From Galaxea fascicularis (taxonomy: Eukaryota; Cnidaria; Anthozoa; Scleractinia; Euphylliidae): a stretch of DNA of 64,000 nucleotides. Numbering within the stretch: position 1 is the stretch's first letter; each line of letters opens with the position of its first letter. This document shows positions 48,301-59,168 of this stretch, piece after piece. The position numbers and the translations under genes were made by a program. Location of the stretch: contig OX419338.1 of the NCBI GenBank assembly GCA_948470475.1, positions 8,615,705-8,679,704 of the forward strand, given 5' to 3'. The notes below the pieces were generated by a model. That model ran no database searches. It saw only the letters and a program-made list of their open reading frames with translations, and was not told where the DNA came from.

Positions 48301-51300
48301 AAAAGAGGTGCGCATGTCTGTTTACGTTCTTTTTCGCCGCTTAAAATCAGAGGTCATGTGACTGTCCGGCAAGAGCAGTCGTTGGGGATTCTGTCAATGT
48401 ACAATTCACCTCTCGATGTCATAAACGAATAAGCAGTCTGCTTGTTTTGAAACTTCCGGGTACCAAGAAATGTGTTTTACGTGAGCTGATCTGTAGTACT
48501 GTAACTGAGGAACACAAATTAGATCGTTTTCCCAACGTTTTACAGTTGGTCTGCAACACCACGGATGCATGTATTTATATTAGAATCACCTGAAAAGGCG
48601 AGCAAGCTAGAACAGCAGACGTTATAGAAGGTATTATATGGGGGGCATTTGGGAGCACCGAGAACTGACAGAGATAGGTTAACGGTTCTTATTGAAAGTC
48701 TTCAGCTGTTGAACACAGCTACGTTGTGTGACAAGTTTGTGTGAGATTGATGTGAGTTTTAGTCTAGCTTGTGTAAATGCTTTCCTGATTTAACTGTGGA
48801 AATGTTTTGACTTCAATGTCCAGCAGCCCCATGGAACTCTAAAGCTAACAACAGAAGGTAAACAAGACTTAAACTTAAACTAGACCGCAAAGAGCATTGT
48901 AAAAGCTAAATCAAAGTAATTCCGTTGGCCAAACAGGTAAAAGAAAAAAAAACGAAACGACTCCGAATGAACGAATTAGACCTAATGGCTTCAGAAGAAC
49001 AGCTTTACAAACTCCTTTTTTACCACGCACCTATACTACCTATTTGCTTAATACTTAATCTACGTAGTCTGACCGAAGGAAAGGGGTTAAGCACATGCCC
49101 CACAGTTTTTCGCAACTTTCTCCTCTTCTGGTTAAACAGACTAAATAGTATTTTTATCAAACAGGAACAAAAGCTGTACGTTAAACAGTATCTTTTGGTT
49201 GCTATCTTTATCTTAGCGAACGCTTGTGCCAGCAACCCCTGCAAACATGGAGGAACCTGCGAAGTAACCGGAGGGGACCACTACACTTGTAAATGCCCCA
49301 AGATGTTTCTTGGGGCCAACTGCGAAACAGGTGACCCCTTCATCGCTTGGTCAATACGGCGAGCCCTCAGTCTGAGATTTTCCCGTGAAGCCCTCATTTT
49401 CGGTTAATAAGTAGTTAATAGTGACCAGGGCCTATACTTCCTCCGTACCAGCTAACACACAAAACGAAACCTGATAATCATCAAACATAAAATGTCGGAA
49501 GAACAGTCAGCTGAATACAATACTTTAATTGGTGCCAATAAATCTGTTGAACAAAAAGTACAGTCCGTCTCCGCCCACAAACAGCAAAGGCTAATCGCGG
49601 TGGGCGGAGAATAGTCAAGAGAATATGCATATTAATGTAAGGGTTGTCCGGTCAGTAGTTGAGTACTGACGGTTGAACCATGTTTTGATTCAGTCAATCC
49701 ATGTATTGCAAGCAGCCCTTGTAAGAATGGAGGCACGTGCAGCGTCACTAGGAATAACACCTACCACTGTCATTGTCCCGACGGATTTTATGGATTTGAC
49801 TGTGAGAGAAGTAAGTCCACAACTCTTTGTACGTGACCACTTTAATGCGTCAAATTTAATGTGTTAAGAAAAGTGATATTCACTTTGCCATGAGCGTGTA
49901 ACTGAGTCCATAAGAATATCAACACTAGCTCTAGGTGTCGAATTCATCTCCATCTAGCCCGCGAACAAGCTCTCGCGAGCCGTGAGAGGACTGGGGATCC
50001 TCTCGCGGCTCGCGCCCAAAATAAATCACGTGTGAGACCTAAATAGAGAGCTTGCTCGCAGGCTTATCTCCATCCACACCTTTGTATATTGAAACAGAAA
50101 ATAATATTTTCACACATGTTTCAGACTGCACTATGCCGATGGACATTGCACTCGCCATAGACGCATCCGGCAGTGTGGGAATGCGATCTTACCAACTAGT
50201 GAAGTCTTTCTTGAAGGCATTCACGCACCACTTCGACGTGAATAACACTGTGCGCTTCTCTTGTCTCCACTACGATCACAAAGTTTACCCAGACTTCAGA
50301 TTCAAGGACGACCGTTTCCGCAATCATGCTAGTCTGGATGCCAAGCTGGAGAGTTTGCCTTACACCTACGGAGCCACCCTTACTGACATGGCATTGTGGG
50401 AAGTTATAAAGTTCTTCATGAGTGGTAACGGAGCGCGCCCCTTTGTGCTGCGTGTGTTGCTTGTTATCACGGATGGCCGAACCTTCGGCGGCGTGCGACG
50501 ACTCAAACCACCAGTACGCAAGTTAAAGGTATTGTGTAGAAGAACCCGACCTGATTAACTTTGTATTAGAACTGTTCTGACCATTGATTGTGGAAAGAAA
50601 CAGGCTTGTGTTTTGGAATTGGATTTTGCCTCACTTGCCCTATTAAACAAGCTTGTTCCTACTCACAAAAGTTAGTTTGTCACCTGCATGTTTTCTCCGG
50701 CGCTTGACCCTAGTTGATTATTTTCCCGCGCTTTCCACGGAGTGCATGCTGGTTTCCGGTGTTTTGAACTGGATGCACGATTTCAAAGCCGCGAGTCCTG
50801 ATCTATTCTAAACTTTGATGAACATACCATGATTACCTTATTTGGTTTACAATAATTATTTTTCAGTTGATTTCGTCGTTTCTTTAAATTGATAGTAATG
50901 TTTTTCATTGTTTATATCAAGCCGTGAAATGCAGTGGCGGATCCAGGCTGGCCAAGAAATAAGGGGGGTGGGGGCTCTCAAAAATGTTTGGCTCTTTCGC
51001 GGATTTTAGCGAGACGGCACTGCAGGCTTCGACTTTGGTCCAAAAATCAGGGTGGGGGGCGGACCTCCAGACCTCTCCCCTGGATCTGCCGCTTAGATGT
51101 CTAGTTGAGTGCTCCGTGTATCTTTCGCACAATCCACGTACAGCGCTTTAATCAACAACTTTTTCGGTTGAACCGTTTCAGGAAGAAATGGGTGTGAAAA
51201 TAGCACCAGTTGGGGTTGGAGATACGGTGAGCCAGGAGGAACTGGAATGTATGGGTACTGACGGGCGCTATAAGTTAGTGAACAAGTTCGCGGAACTCGC

Positions 51301-51328
51301 TCAAGCCATGTACGATGTGTTGGACCTC
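45337..51328 (+). CDS. Secreted EGF-like/von Willebrand factor A protein with FGVQYY cysteine-rich domain
   Basis: Exons: 45,337-45,394 (signal peptide, MTANSQVFLLLLFVLTA), 46,489-46,639, 48,076-48,307, 49,217-49,330, 49,694-49,810, 50,125-50,528, 51,182-51,328. Exons 2-3 give a cysteine-rich domain: HGCFQDRGRDRVL, then FICKCAKVAK, FGVQYYAECW, CVNG and NWANFVYIL, a WSC-like arrangement recurrent in cnidarian secreted proteins. Exons 4-5 are EGF-like domains (ACASNPCKHGGTC; SSPCKNGGTC). Exons 6-7 form a vWFA domain with an intact MIDAS (DASGS, a downstream Thr, ITDGR). The protein should be secreted and may bind metal and matrix ligands. Splice phases fit except exon 3 to 4, where an exon or alternative donor seems missed. 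After 51,328 (GTATGT donor) a last exon was not found; reading through stops at 51,373. Confidence 0.8.
47219..47290 (+). repeat. Pyrimidine-rich tract with CCAGTnTTTTTT units
   Basis: Tandem TTTCCAG(T/C)(C/-)TTTTTTT units in an intron of the EGF/vWFA gene. Confidence 0.6.
49955..50065. mobile_element. 111-bp palindromic MITE with 9-bp target duplication
   Basis: Outer arms TAGCCCGCGAACAAGCTCTC and GAGAGCTTGCTCGCAGGCT. An inner hairpin CGCGAGCCGTGAGAGGA / TCCTCTCGCGGCTCGCG. ATCTCCATC flanks both sides exactly (49,946-49,954 and 50,066-50,074). The 9-bp duplication suggests a Mutator-like source. It lies in the intron before the vWFA exon. Confidence 0.85.
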
Positions 51329-51539
51329 GTATGTACCTGGTGTGTATCCGAAAGGAAGGTTTTGATTCGGTGACAAAAAATGTTAAATGATCGTTGATTC
51401 CCAGAGGATCAAAGCAGAAATTCACCTTGGGAATCAACAAATCAATTGCTTTTATTCACGTCACCATGTTTCTACCACTTGTGTACCTCTTCTTCTCACT
51501 GTATGTACCACATATTCTGTAGCGAAATAGAAATATGGA

Positions 51540-51605
51540 TATGATAATGATGATAATAATGACAATCATGGTGATAATGATGATGATCATCATCATCATC
51601 GTGAC
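51540..51605 (+). repeat. Imperfect (ATG/ATA)n simple repeat
   Basis: Degenerate trinucleotide tract with GATGATCATCATCATC palindromic part. Confidence 0.8.
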
Positions 51606-51720
51606 ATCAGTGTCTTTGCAAAATTTGCACATTTCATGGATTTGGATGATTTTTTGTATGCAATGCAATTAGTAATCAAAGGACAAACAACATTGCCTGG
51701 AAAAAACAATATCTTTTGTA

Positions 51721-51908
51721 CATAGACCACTTTCATAATGGCCGCCGATAATATTGTTCTTTTGTATCTATGTTAATTAGACTTACTGGCCTCATTTTAG
51801 CGCAAACATTCTTTTGTATTTTCCACTTAGCATCGAGGTTAGATAGGCTTATCAGCATTAAAACAAAAGAATATTTTATTTGGCCGCCATTATGAAAGAG
51901 GTCTATTG
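51721..51908. mobile_element. MITE-like element, ends ATAGACC...TTTCATAATGG
   Basis: CATAGACCACTTTCATAATG at the left is mirrored by CATTATGAAAGAGGTCTATTG at the right. Inner blocks (TATTGTTCTTTTGTAT and CAAAAGAATATTTTAT) are also inverse-related. No ORF. Confidence 0.75.
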
Positions 51909-52879
51909 CATTTTCTTACAAATATCAAAGTAATGGTTGAAATGTAAAGATTGTTGTATCAGTGTCTAAATTCTTTAGCTTCTAAAACCTAAAAAAATTA
52001 GGACACCATAAACAAAAGATAGCAGCATAACATGTTGTGCTTTTAATCATCCAGCGTTAATGCAGGATACAGCTGTACTTTGCCAATATCACATGTGACT
52101 CATAAAACAGGGGAATGACCAAGTTAAAAGATAATAATTCACAATTGCAGGTAATAATATTTGTTTCAAGTTGATCTGAAATCACATTTTCTTGCTTTTC
52201 AGAGACCATGTAAAGGCCATGATGCTGAACCCAAAGACACAATTTCACCATTAGAAATAAAGCTTTAACCACTGGTATACATGTGGAAAGTAAGGGATGT
52301 TGGCAAAACAGTTAAATAACAGAAAACAGACCAGTGTTTCTTACAGTGCTTCAAATATGAAGTGGGATCAAGTTTGCTCAAAGAAATTCAGTAATAAAAT
52401 TTACAACCAAAATGAAATCAATTCAATTGTTTTAAGATGGCTACAACAAAGAGTATATGTACCATTTCCTCTGACAAATGCAATATTTTCACTCCCTGTG
52501 GCTTATTCTCAAGTGCTGTCAAATTTTAATACCCCTTATATATAACTTAATGTGGCTCTGGTATCTCTCTCTTCTTTACAACAACATCCCCAGCACCTTA
52601 ACGATTGCTACTCTGCAGTTCGCCAAGTCGATGGGACCGTCCAATATAAGATATGCATACATGTAGATCATTCGCTGGATTCATATCGAACAAACATCGA
52701 ACGTTCGCAGTGATAAATATAGAAACAAAGATGTTGATTGAAATTATTTTCTTACATGTTACAGTACTTTTTTCAGTTTGTTAGTTACAGAGAGAACTTA
52801 AAACATCACAAAAAAGTACCTAGAAAGCAGCTGCTACCACCAAACTCAATGAAAGCTATCACAAGCCCTCAAAACATAC

Positions 52880-53127
52880 AAAAAATAAATGAATAAATAA
52901 AATACTGTGTTTACAGTGGAAGTCTCCACAAATAATTCAAATAAACATAACATGATAAGAATCCCAACTGGCAGGAGGCAGACCAGTTGGCTATTTACAA
53001 GGATGACTGAGGAGTTGAACCAGGCACTTACCCAGAACAACACCAGCTAGTGGCCAGAGCAGGATCTGAACCTGGGTCACCGCACTGATTACTCCTGCGC
53101 CCTAAACCACTCGGCCATCCTGCCTCC
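52880..53127 (-). mobile_element. tRNA-derived SINE
   Basis: The minus strand begins GGAGGCAGGATGGCCGAGTG (tRNA-Leu/Ser-like 5' end with an A box), with a B box GGTTCAGATCCTGC about 45 bp on. The body contains CAACTGGTCTGCCTCCTGCC and ends with a TTTATTCATTTATTTTTT tail. It is a different SINE family from that at 34,218-34,414. Confidence 0.85.
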
Positions 53128-53329
53128 ACAAAAGATGCCCAGCTGTTTAGAAAACACTAATAAACAGGTTCTCACTAACAATTTTCTGACATGATGTGAG
53201 CTTCCACAAGTTATCCATTTTCTAGTTCCCCCGTGAAAGGTGATTGGAAATTCTGAGTGACGGTCACAGAGGATCTGAAAACACCAAAGTCTTTAACGGC
53301 AATGTAAGAGGTTCAAAAACCAACACTTC

Positions 53330-53456
53330 TAAATTCCAATTCGATCCAGAATGCTCGGACGTTTAATACATGAGCCTCTGGCTAGGGAGATAGGGCAACC
53401 ACTCCTTACGTTACCGAGCTTAAATAAATTGATTTGATTTGATTTGATTTGATTTT
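53330..53456 (+). repeat. Retroelement 3' tail with (GATTT)n
   Basis: TACCGAGCTTAAATAAATT followed by five or so GATTT units looks like the 3' end of a LINE or SINE copy. Confidence 0.5.
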
Positions 53457-54019
53457 TCAACAGTCTCCTCTTCTTTGTTGTTGCTCAACAAAAAAACCCT
53501 TGGCAGCTGCTGCACAAACAAAAATTTGGGAAAGGTAGAAAAGCTACTATTGGTACTTCAAATTAAAATAAAATTATGCTTTGTTCATGAACACATTAAC
53601 ACAAAAGCATGATGGTGCTGGTATGAACAGTGTGACAGTGGTGTTCATACCAGCGGTGGCAGTAATTTGCAAAATGAGTTTCGCAAAAGCAGCTAGCCTT
53701 AAATAAAAATTATGTGTTGTGTGATGAACAGAGATTTCAAGGAGAAGAACAGAACTTTAGGTCTGGAATAAATTAATATTTTCTTTATGTAAATTTCTAG
53801 GACCTCAATCAACACTGGTTGCTATTATGAAGTAAGATTACTAAGTGAATGATGCATATGAAAGAAATCATATGTGAACTGCGGATATGATTCCTCATTT
53901 GACAAGATTACTACGCTGCCTAAATAGTACCTCTTTATTGATGCATGTCTTGTTTAAAAGCAACTTCAAAACCAGTACTACCGGTAACTACAGGATTTAT
54001 TGATCAATAGAAATCACAT

Positions 54020-55648
54020 CTAATCCCCAGAGTCCAGATTAACTTCTTTCATTTCTAAATCCCAAATATCAGTGTTGGCATCTTGCAACTCAGTGTGAAA
54101 GTTGGAATAACCCACTTGGGATTTTTTCTTTAATAACTTCTGAGAGACAGCAAAGAATACACAAGTCACAGCACTTGTCACAGCCAGACTCCTGAACAGA
54201 ACTCTTGGTCCATAGTCACTGTAAATGAACCCTCCACCAAATCCAGCAATGAGCCTTCCAAGGCCAAAATGCATGGCATAAACCAGACCCATAACTGTTG
54301 CAGCTAAACCCTCGGGTGAAATTATGCCACCATATGATGTTGTGGCAGCCCACATTGCACCAAATGTCACACCATGAAGAGGTTCAATGGCCAACACGTA
54401 CCAAGCATTGTGAAGAAATGAGTAGCAAAGATACCTAACCGTGTAACAAACAAGTGTTAGGTATAACACACCATGATGGCCTAAATACTTGATGAGATAT
54501 CCAGAGAAGAACATGACGGGAACTTCAGCCATACAAGTCATACAGATAGCAAGGCCCATCAGCAAATGGCTCGCATTTAGGTCTTGAAGGAACCAGAAAA
54601 GATATGTTTCAATTGTAGTCATGCATGTACCCATTATGAGAATGGCAAGCAAAAATGTTACAATGCGAAGGTCTGAAAAAATAGTACGTAAGTTTTGGAT
54701 AATCCTCGGTTTTGATCTGCTTTCTAAGTGTTGCATTGGTAACTTGAAAATAGTCACAGCAGTTGCTATGCTGAACAGGAGGTTACCACAGAATGCCAAG
54801 AGAAACTGACTTTGATGTAAACGTTTGGCTGACTCGTCAATGACAAACCCTGACACAACAGCAGTAGATCCCCATCCTACGGCTCCCCAAAGCCTTTGTT
54901 TACCATAATTACCACCTTGGCCAATTGACGTCAAGTATTTTACAGTGGCAGCATCACCAAATGTATTAAATACTTCAAAAAGTGATTTTAGGAAGAAAAT
55001 TAAGCCCATGACGAAAAATGTTGCGTTATTATCTCTTGCCTGCCCTGCTTCATTCATCCCCTTATTGACAGCATTTTTTGCCTTATTGTCCACAAAAGAA
55101 TGATTTTCACAGTTTTGGCTCAGGAAAGCGTCCATCCGTGAACAGTTAATACCACTGCAAGGCCAGATATTACCAATGAAATCTCCTTCCTTCGAAACAT
55201 TCCATAGTGAGCCATTGCTGCATAAATTTCTCTCAACAGTGTCGGATTGTTTACTTGGACGAACCCATACTAGCGAAAAAAACAGAGCACTGGAAGTGAT
55301 GCACATTACCATCATCACCACCTTGTGTTTGCGATATTTGTCCGCTAACCCACCAAATAAAGGTGCCCCGATGATTCCAGCCACTGGCCGTAAACCTAAA
55401 ATCATTCCCGTCTGTTCAGCCGACATGCCCACGTGGCGGAGAAACACGGGGAGAAATGGTTTGACAAAAGCTTGGCCAGTGAACGTGAAGAAGTAATAAA
55501 GTTTGAACACCAAAAGATCCTTGTTTACACGGCCAAACCATCCCAAATTAAATCTGTTCTGCAGTCTATTGCGGGGTTGTGCCTCTCCATCTATCACTCG
55601 GATTCCGTTCTCAACCAGTGATTGTCGCGATTCACCTGAGGTAGCCAT
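54020..55648 (-). CDS. MFSD6-like: Major facilitator superfamily transporter, MFSD6-like, single exon
   Basis: A 542-residue frame from the ATG at 55,648 (the open frame extends 16 codons upstream, but only from a GTG). It shows the MFSD6/MFS_1-like plan: an N-terminal half with KLYYFFTFTGQAFVKPFLP, GMSAEQTGMILGLRPVAGI, and the loop GGLADKYRKHK between TM2 and TM3. A large glycosylatable extracellular loop with paired cysteines follows (about residues 135-205). Then GNYGKQRLWGAVGWG, and a C-terminal half with PLHGVTFGAMWAATTSYGGI and MHFGLGRLIAGFGGG. Family members are multi-pass membrane proteins; the substrate is unknown. Length is somewhat shorter than vertebrate MFSD6. A minus-strand AATAAA at 54,001-53,996 suggests a very short 3' UTR. 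The gene is intact. Confidence 0.9.
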   Translation of the reverse strand: MATSGESRQSLVENGIRVIDGEAQPRNRLQNRFNLGWFGRVNKDLLVFKLYYFFTFTGQAFVKPFLPVFLRHVGMSAEQTGMILGLRPVAGIIGAPLFGGLADKYRKHKVVMMVMCITSSALFFSLVWVRPSKQSDTVERNLCSNGSLWNVSKEGDFIGNIWPCSGINCSRMDAFLSQNCENHSFVDNKAKNAVNKGMNEAGQARDNNATFFVMGLIFFLKSLFEVFNTFGDAATVKYLTSIGQGGNYGKQRLWGAVGWGSTAVVSGFVIDESAKRLHQSQFLLAFCGNLLFSIATAVTIFKLPMQHLESRSKPRIIQNLRTIFSDLRIVTFLLAILIMGTCMTTIETYLFWFLQDLNASHLLMGLAICMTCMAEVPVMFFSGYLIKYLGHHGVLYLTLVCYTVRYLCYSFLHNAWYVLAIEPLHGVTFGAMWAATTSYGGIISPEGLAATVMGLVYAMHFGLGRLIAGFGGGFIYSDYGPRVLFRSLAVTSAVTCVFFAVSQKLLKKKSQVGYSNFHTELQDANTDIWDLEMKEVNLDSGD

Positions 55649-57947
55649 TTTTTCCAACCTAGCGTAATTTTCTCCCAGGCGTTTTATGTAAGTCACAGGT
55701 TACCCAACAGATTCGTACCCATTCCCTACGATTGAAAGAACAGTTTGCGCGGGTGTGTTCAGGGCATTCGGGCCGCATCCCCCTACCACTAATAAATGTT
55801 GAGTATCCCCAGGACATTCTGCCATCGTGATAGAAGATGTTCGAGCTGAATTTAAGCTGAAAACAGAAAAAAAGAGGGCGTAAAAAATTACAAAACGTTC
55901 GATGGAAAAAAAAGGAGAAAATAGTAATCAAATTATGCAAAACCAATCTGAATCAAGTTGTGGAGAGTTAGTTCTTGACATGATACGTTCCATTGGTTGC
56001 TGAATGTTCTTTTTGATAGGCAGCTCACGGCATAGCCAGCAATTTTTACAACTTCGTTCCCAGGAACGGCAAGAAGTAAGATCCCGGAGTGGGAACGAGG
56101 TTGCAAGACGGAATGTAAATTCAAAAATATTAACATTTTGCCAAATTCCTTCAATAGTCCATTTTAAAGTTCTATGTTGAGTGAGCTGGCCTTTGATTAG
56201 AAGCGAGGCTGGGGGTGACCATGTTTTGATACAAACCTCTCTGTCTTTCTCATGTAAATGCAGACTAGTTAGCAACAACATGATTTACATGAGAAAAGCA
56301 GTGAGGTCTGTATCAAAACAAGGTCAACTCCAGTCTTACTTCTACCTAAAGGCCAGGTCACTGAACACATAACTGTAAAATGGCCTTTTGACAGAAAAAC
56401 TGATCACGTCCATCGCTCAGATCTTTTACAAATCGCTTCTCAATAGAAAATTAACAATTAACAATAGAAGATCGGAGCTCCTTTGAAAGGACGCCATAGC
56501 CAGATCTGTCTAATAGAGGAATATTTAGACGTGAACATTATTCCGTATCCGTCACTGAAGCAGCTGAAGTCTTCGAGGCTTCTTATCACAAGGCTCCCAA
56601 TGAGTCGTTAGGTTAAATTCCAAGGATGGGGGGAGGGGTACTCCGCATTTCAAGTGATGGGGATGATCTGATGATGTTTATGGGTTTGAAATTTTCGATT
56701 CCGGGGTTTTTTTTTTTTTTTGAGTGGGAAAATTTGCCAAGCATTTTTGTGTGTGTCTTGAACACTCAGTTAAGTAGGGATTTTTTGGGTATTCAAAACA
56801 ATCTCAAGATTCAAAATGCAAGAACGATATCACCCGTTTCTCGTTTGGGACTTTTTAGCACGAGAATGACGTGCATTCATCAGTTAAAATCAGCATACAT
56901 ATATCAGGAGAAAAACTAACAACAGCCAGAGACTGTACAATGTTGAATGGTTTTGGTCGGCTGCAACTAACCATGAAGTTCTTCAACAACTGACGACATT
57001 AGATATTTTTAATTGCTTCCAGTTACAGTCAAGACACAGTTGAAAACAGTGGATTCGTCGTTCATTTCACAACTTTAAGAGCCGTCACATGCTGACGTTA
57101 TTGTTCGAGCAATTCAAAGGCAAAGTTTTATTAACAGTGACGGCAAAGATTTGACGGCCGAATAATTAACACCAAGGGAGGAACAGTGCCATGCTTTCTC
57201 CCTATCAATTCATTGCTGCGTCACTTCCCTGCCGGCCGGCCAAACTTAGCAAACTTTTATTAACTGGCGCGGAATCGACCAAAACTGATCTGATCGTCCA
57301 CGTCAAATCTGAGAACCGAAAAATCTTTGCTGACCACCTTTGATTCAACTGGTTACAACTTTCGGTTCGGTCTGCAAGACATTCACAAGTTTAAAACAAT
57401 TTATACAGCAAAATAAACAGAGCCATACAAAGAAGCCCTGTTTTTTGGACAAGATAGGACTAATTCATCAAGACACTTAATATTAAGAAGCTTTCTGAAA
57501 AGTATTGGTCTTCACCGTAACTCTGGTCTCCGTCGATTTGGTGCATAAGCTAACACACCTTTGTTATTTTTACATTCTTTAAAAAAATAAATATTTCAAA
57601 CTATATTTATGTTGCTACGAAGATACTATGAACATCCATAAAAAGAATTTTGTAGAATTTACTAAGCCTAGCTTATGATTTGATCATTGTTCGTTTCAAT
57701 TGCAAATCGTTTGGTTTATATTACACTTGGCTGAGATGGCCAAAGAAACCTCGCTAGCTTAACTGGATTGTTGAATTAAGAGGGAAATTGTTTTAAGAAT
57801 GTTATGAGATTTTATCTAAGGCTAAATATAACTAGTAATTACAAAATAATAGTTTTTCGACTTTTTAAGCAATACAACTGGATGCTCTTCATTCATAACT
57901 TAATTTACAAAGTTTTTTCACGAAAAATCTCGCTAAAGATGTTCAAT
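55649..57947. other. MFSD6 5' flank and repeats
   Basis: Besides the foldback at 56,172-56,366, several frames over 60 codons occur here, but none has a domain or splice support. Poly-T at about 56,705-56,720. Confidence 0.35.
56172..56366. mobile_element. Foldback element with ~80-bp arms
   Basis: The left arm has GAGCTGGCCTTTGATTAGAA, TGACCATGTTTTGATACAAA and TTCTCATGTAAAT. The right arm carries ATTTACATGAGAA, CTGTATCAAAACAAGGTCA and TCTACCTAAAGGCCAGGTCA as inverse copies. Spacer about 30 bp. No coding. Confidence 0.7.
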
Positions 57948-59168
57948 CTAAACGCAGATCAATGAGACGGTCTTTGAGACTTCTGTGCTGCAGCTACCAT
58001 CTTCATCATCACTGCTATCATCACTATCATCACTGTCATCGTCGTCATCATCTTCACCATCAGCACAGCTGCTTTTTTGTAGTGTTAGAATGGTGACCTG
58101 GTTGGGTGTTCCCGCTAATACGTTTAGCACGTTTTCATTGATGTTGTCAGCAGGTCCAAGTCCAAGGCTTATCACTCTAGCGTTGGATATCTAGATGGGA
58201 AACACGACAACAGCATTGAAATAGTGAGGTGTCAAAAAAATTTTCTCGCCCATGTCACTGTCAATGTCACTACCCCTCTCACGGCTGTCACTGTCATCAC
58301 TGTCCCCGTCACTGTCACTGTCACTACCACTGTCACTGTCACTCTCACTGTCAGTGTCACCATTAACACCGTCACTGTCACTGTCATTATCATTGTCATT
58401 GTCACTGACATTGTCATCGTTATTAATGGTGCAGTGAATTGGTCAGTGAGGAAATTGTTCTCGAATTGGCATGGTTTCAGTTTTAGTCTAGCCATAGATC
58501 TTGCGTTTAGCAGTTACAAAAACCACCCGGTTGTAAAATTTCACGCGCAAAAATAAACTATTTAGGTTGTCAAACTGAAGAGCCACAACAGAATAGGACG
58601 TGTGCATCACTTCAATCAGAGTCCCAAAAAATTGAATGACACGTACCATTTAATTTTTCAACCGGAATGTCCGAGTTTTCCGCATAAATGGGAAGCATAC
58701 GTTGTGACAAACTGGTTTCTTAAAACCTGAATAACCGGTTTATTATACTGACCGTTCTCAAGTCCTCGGCTGGTTGGATCAAGCTGCTATTGCCACCTTG
58801 ATTTACGCCGTCCGTAATGAACACTGCCACACGTGGCACATTTGGTCTTAAAGATGAAGTGTTGAATATATTTCTAGCTTCTATGAGGCCCTGTTGTATT
58901 AAAGTGGCTCCCTGTGTGAATGGCATGTTGTTTATTTGATCCCTGACTCCAGCCAGGGTCTGCGCGCCAGGTTGATCTAGGCGTAACACACTCGAGAATT
59001 GTGCTACGTGATCAAACGCGAAAACGAGGATTTGAGCCCCGCCATTGCTTGAGATGGTGAAGGAGCTCACCAAATTGTTTAGAAATGTCTGTATTTGGTT
59101 GAATACCGCGATATTAGTGCTACCAGAGACATCTACCGCAATGATAATATCCAGCGGGTTCGAGCATT
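57948..59168 (-). CDS. von Willebrand factor A domain protein with acidic Asp/Ser tail (C-terminal two exons)
   Basis: Exon 59168-58753 (phase 1 in, phase 0 out) encodes CSNPLDIIIAVDVSGS, GATLIQQGLIEA and VAVFITDGVNQGG, so the MIDAS residues (DxSxS, Thr, Asp) are all present. Exon 58190-57948 completes the fold (ARVISLGLGPADNINENV, NQVTILTLQKSSC) and ends in a 20-residue Asp/Ser/Glu run followed by SCSTEVSKTVSLICV and a stop. Acceptors (TTTCGCAG, CCATCTAG) and donor (GTCAGT) are good. The vWFA intron phases match those of the gene at 45,337-51,328, implying common descent. The 5' exons are uncertain (see 60,611-61,500). Probably a secreted adhesion or matrix protein; the acidic tail could bind calcium. 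Confidence 0.85.
58250..58435. repeat. (CACTGT)n minisatellite in vWFA-gene intron
   Basis: CACTGTCACTGTCACT-like hexamers with ATT/ACC variants fill about 185 bp between the two vWFA exons. Read on the minus (coding) strand the unit is GACAGT, which in one frame would spell Asp-Ser repeats. Confidence 0.9.

Noticed and set aside
49150..49216. Extension of the first EGF exon into a hydrophobic stretch (signal-anchor-like)
   Set aside because: The stretch is the polypyrimidine tract before a TCTTAG acceptor. A better signal peptide exon exists at 45,337.
51456..51668. Met/Ile-rich frame
   Set aside because: It arises from an ATG/ATA simple repeat.
53041..53127. Functional tRNA gene on the minus strand
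   Set aside because: The tRNA-like head continues into a SINE body and A/T-rich tail, and the cloverleaf is imperfect.
54020..55696. Longer MFSD6 start at 55,696
   Set aside because: That codon is GTG. The first ATG of the frame is at 55,648, and the upstream 16 residues lack family support.
58232..58495. Open frame of Thr-Val repeats
   Set aside because: It is a translation of the CACTGT minisatellite inside an intron, in a frame without support.
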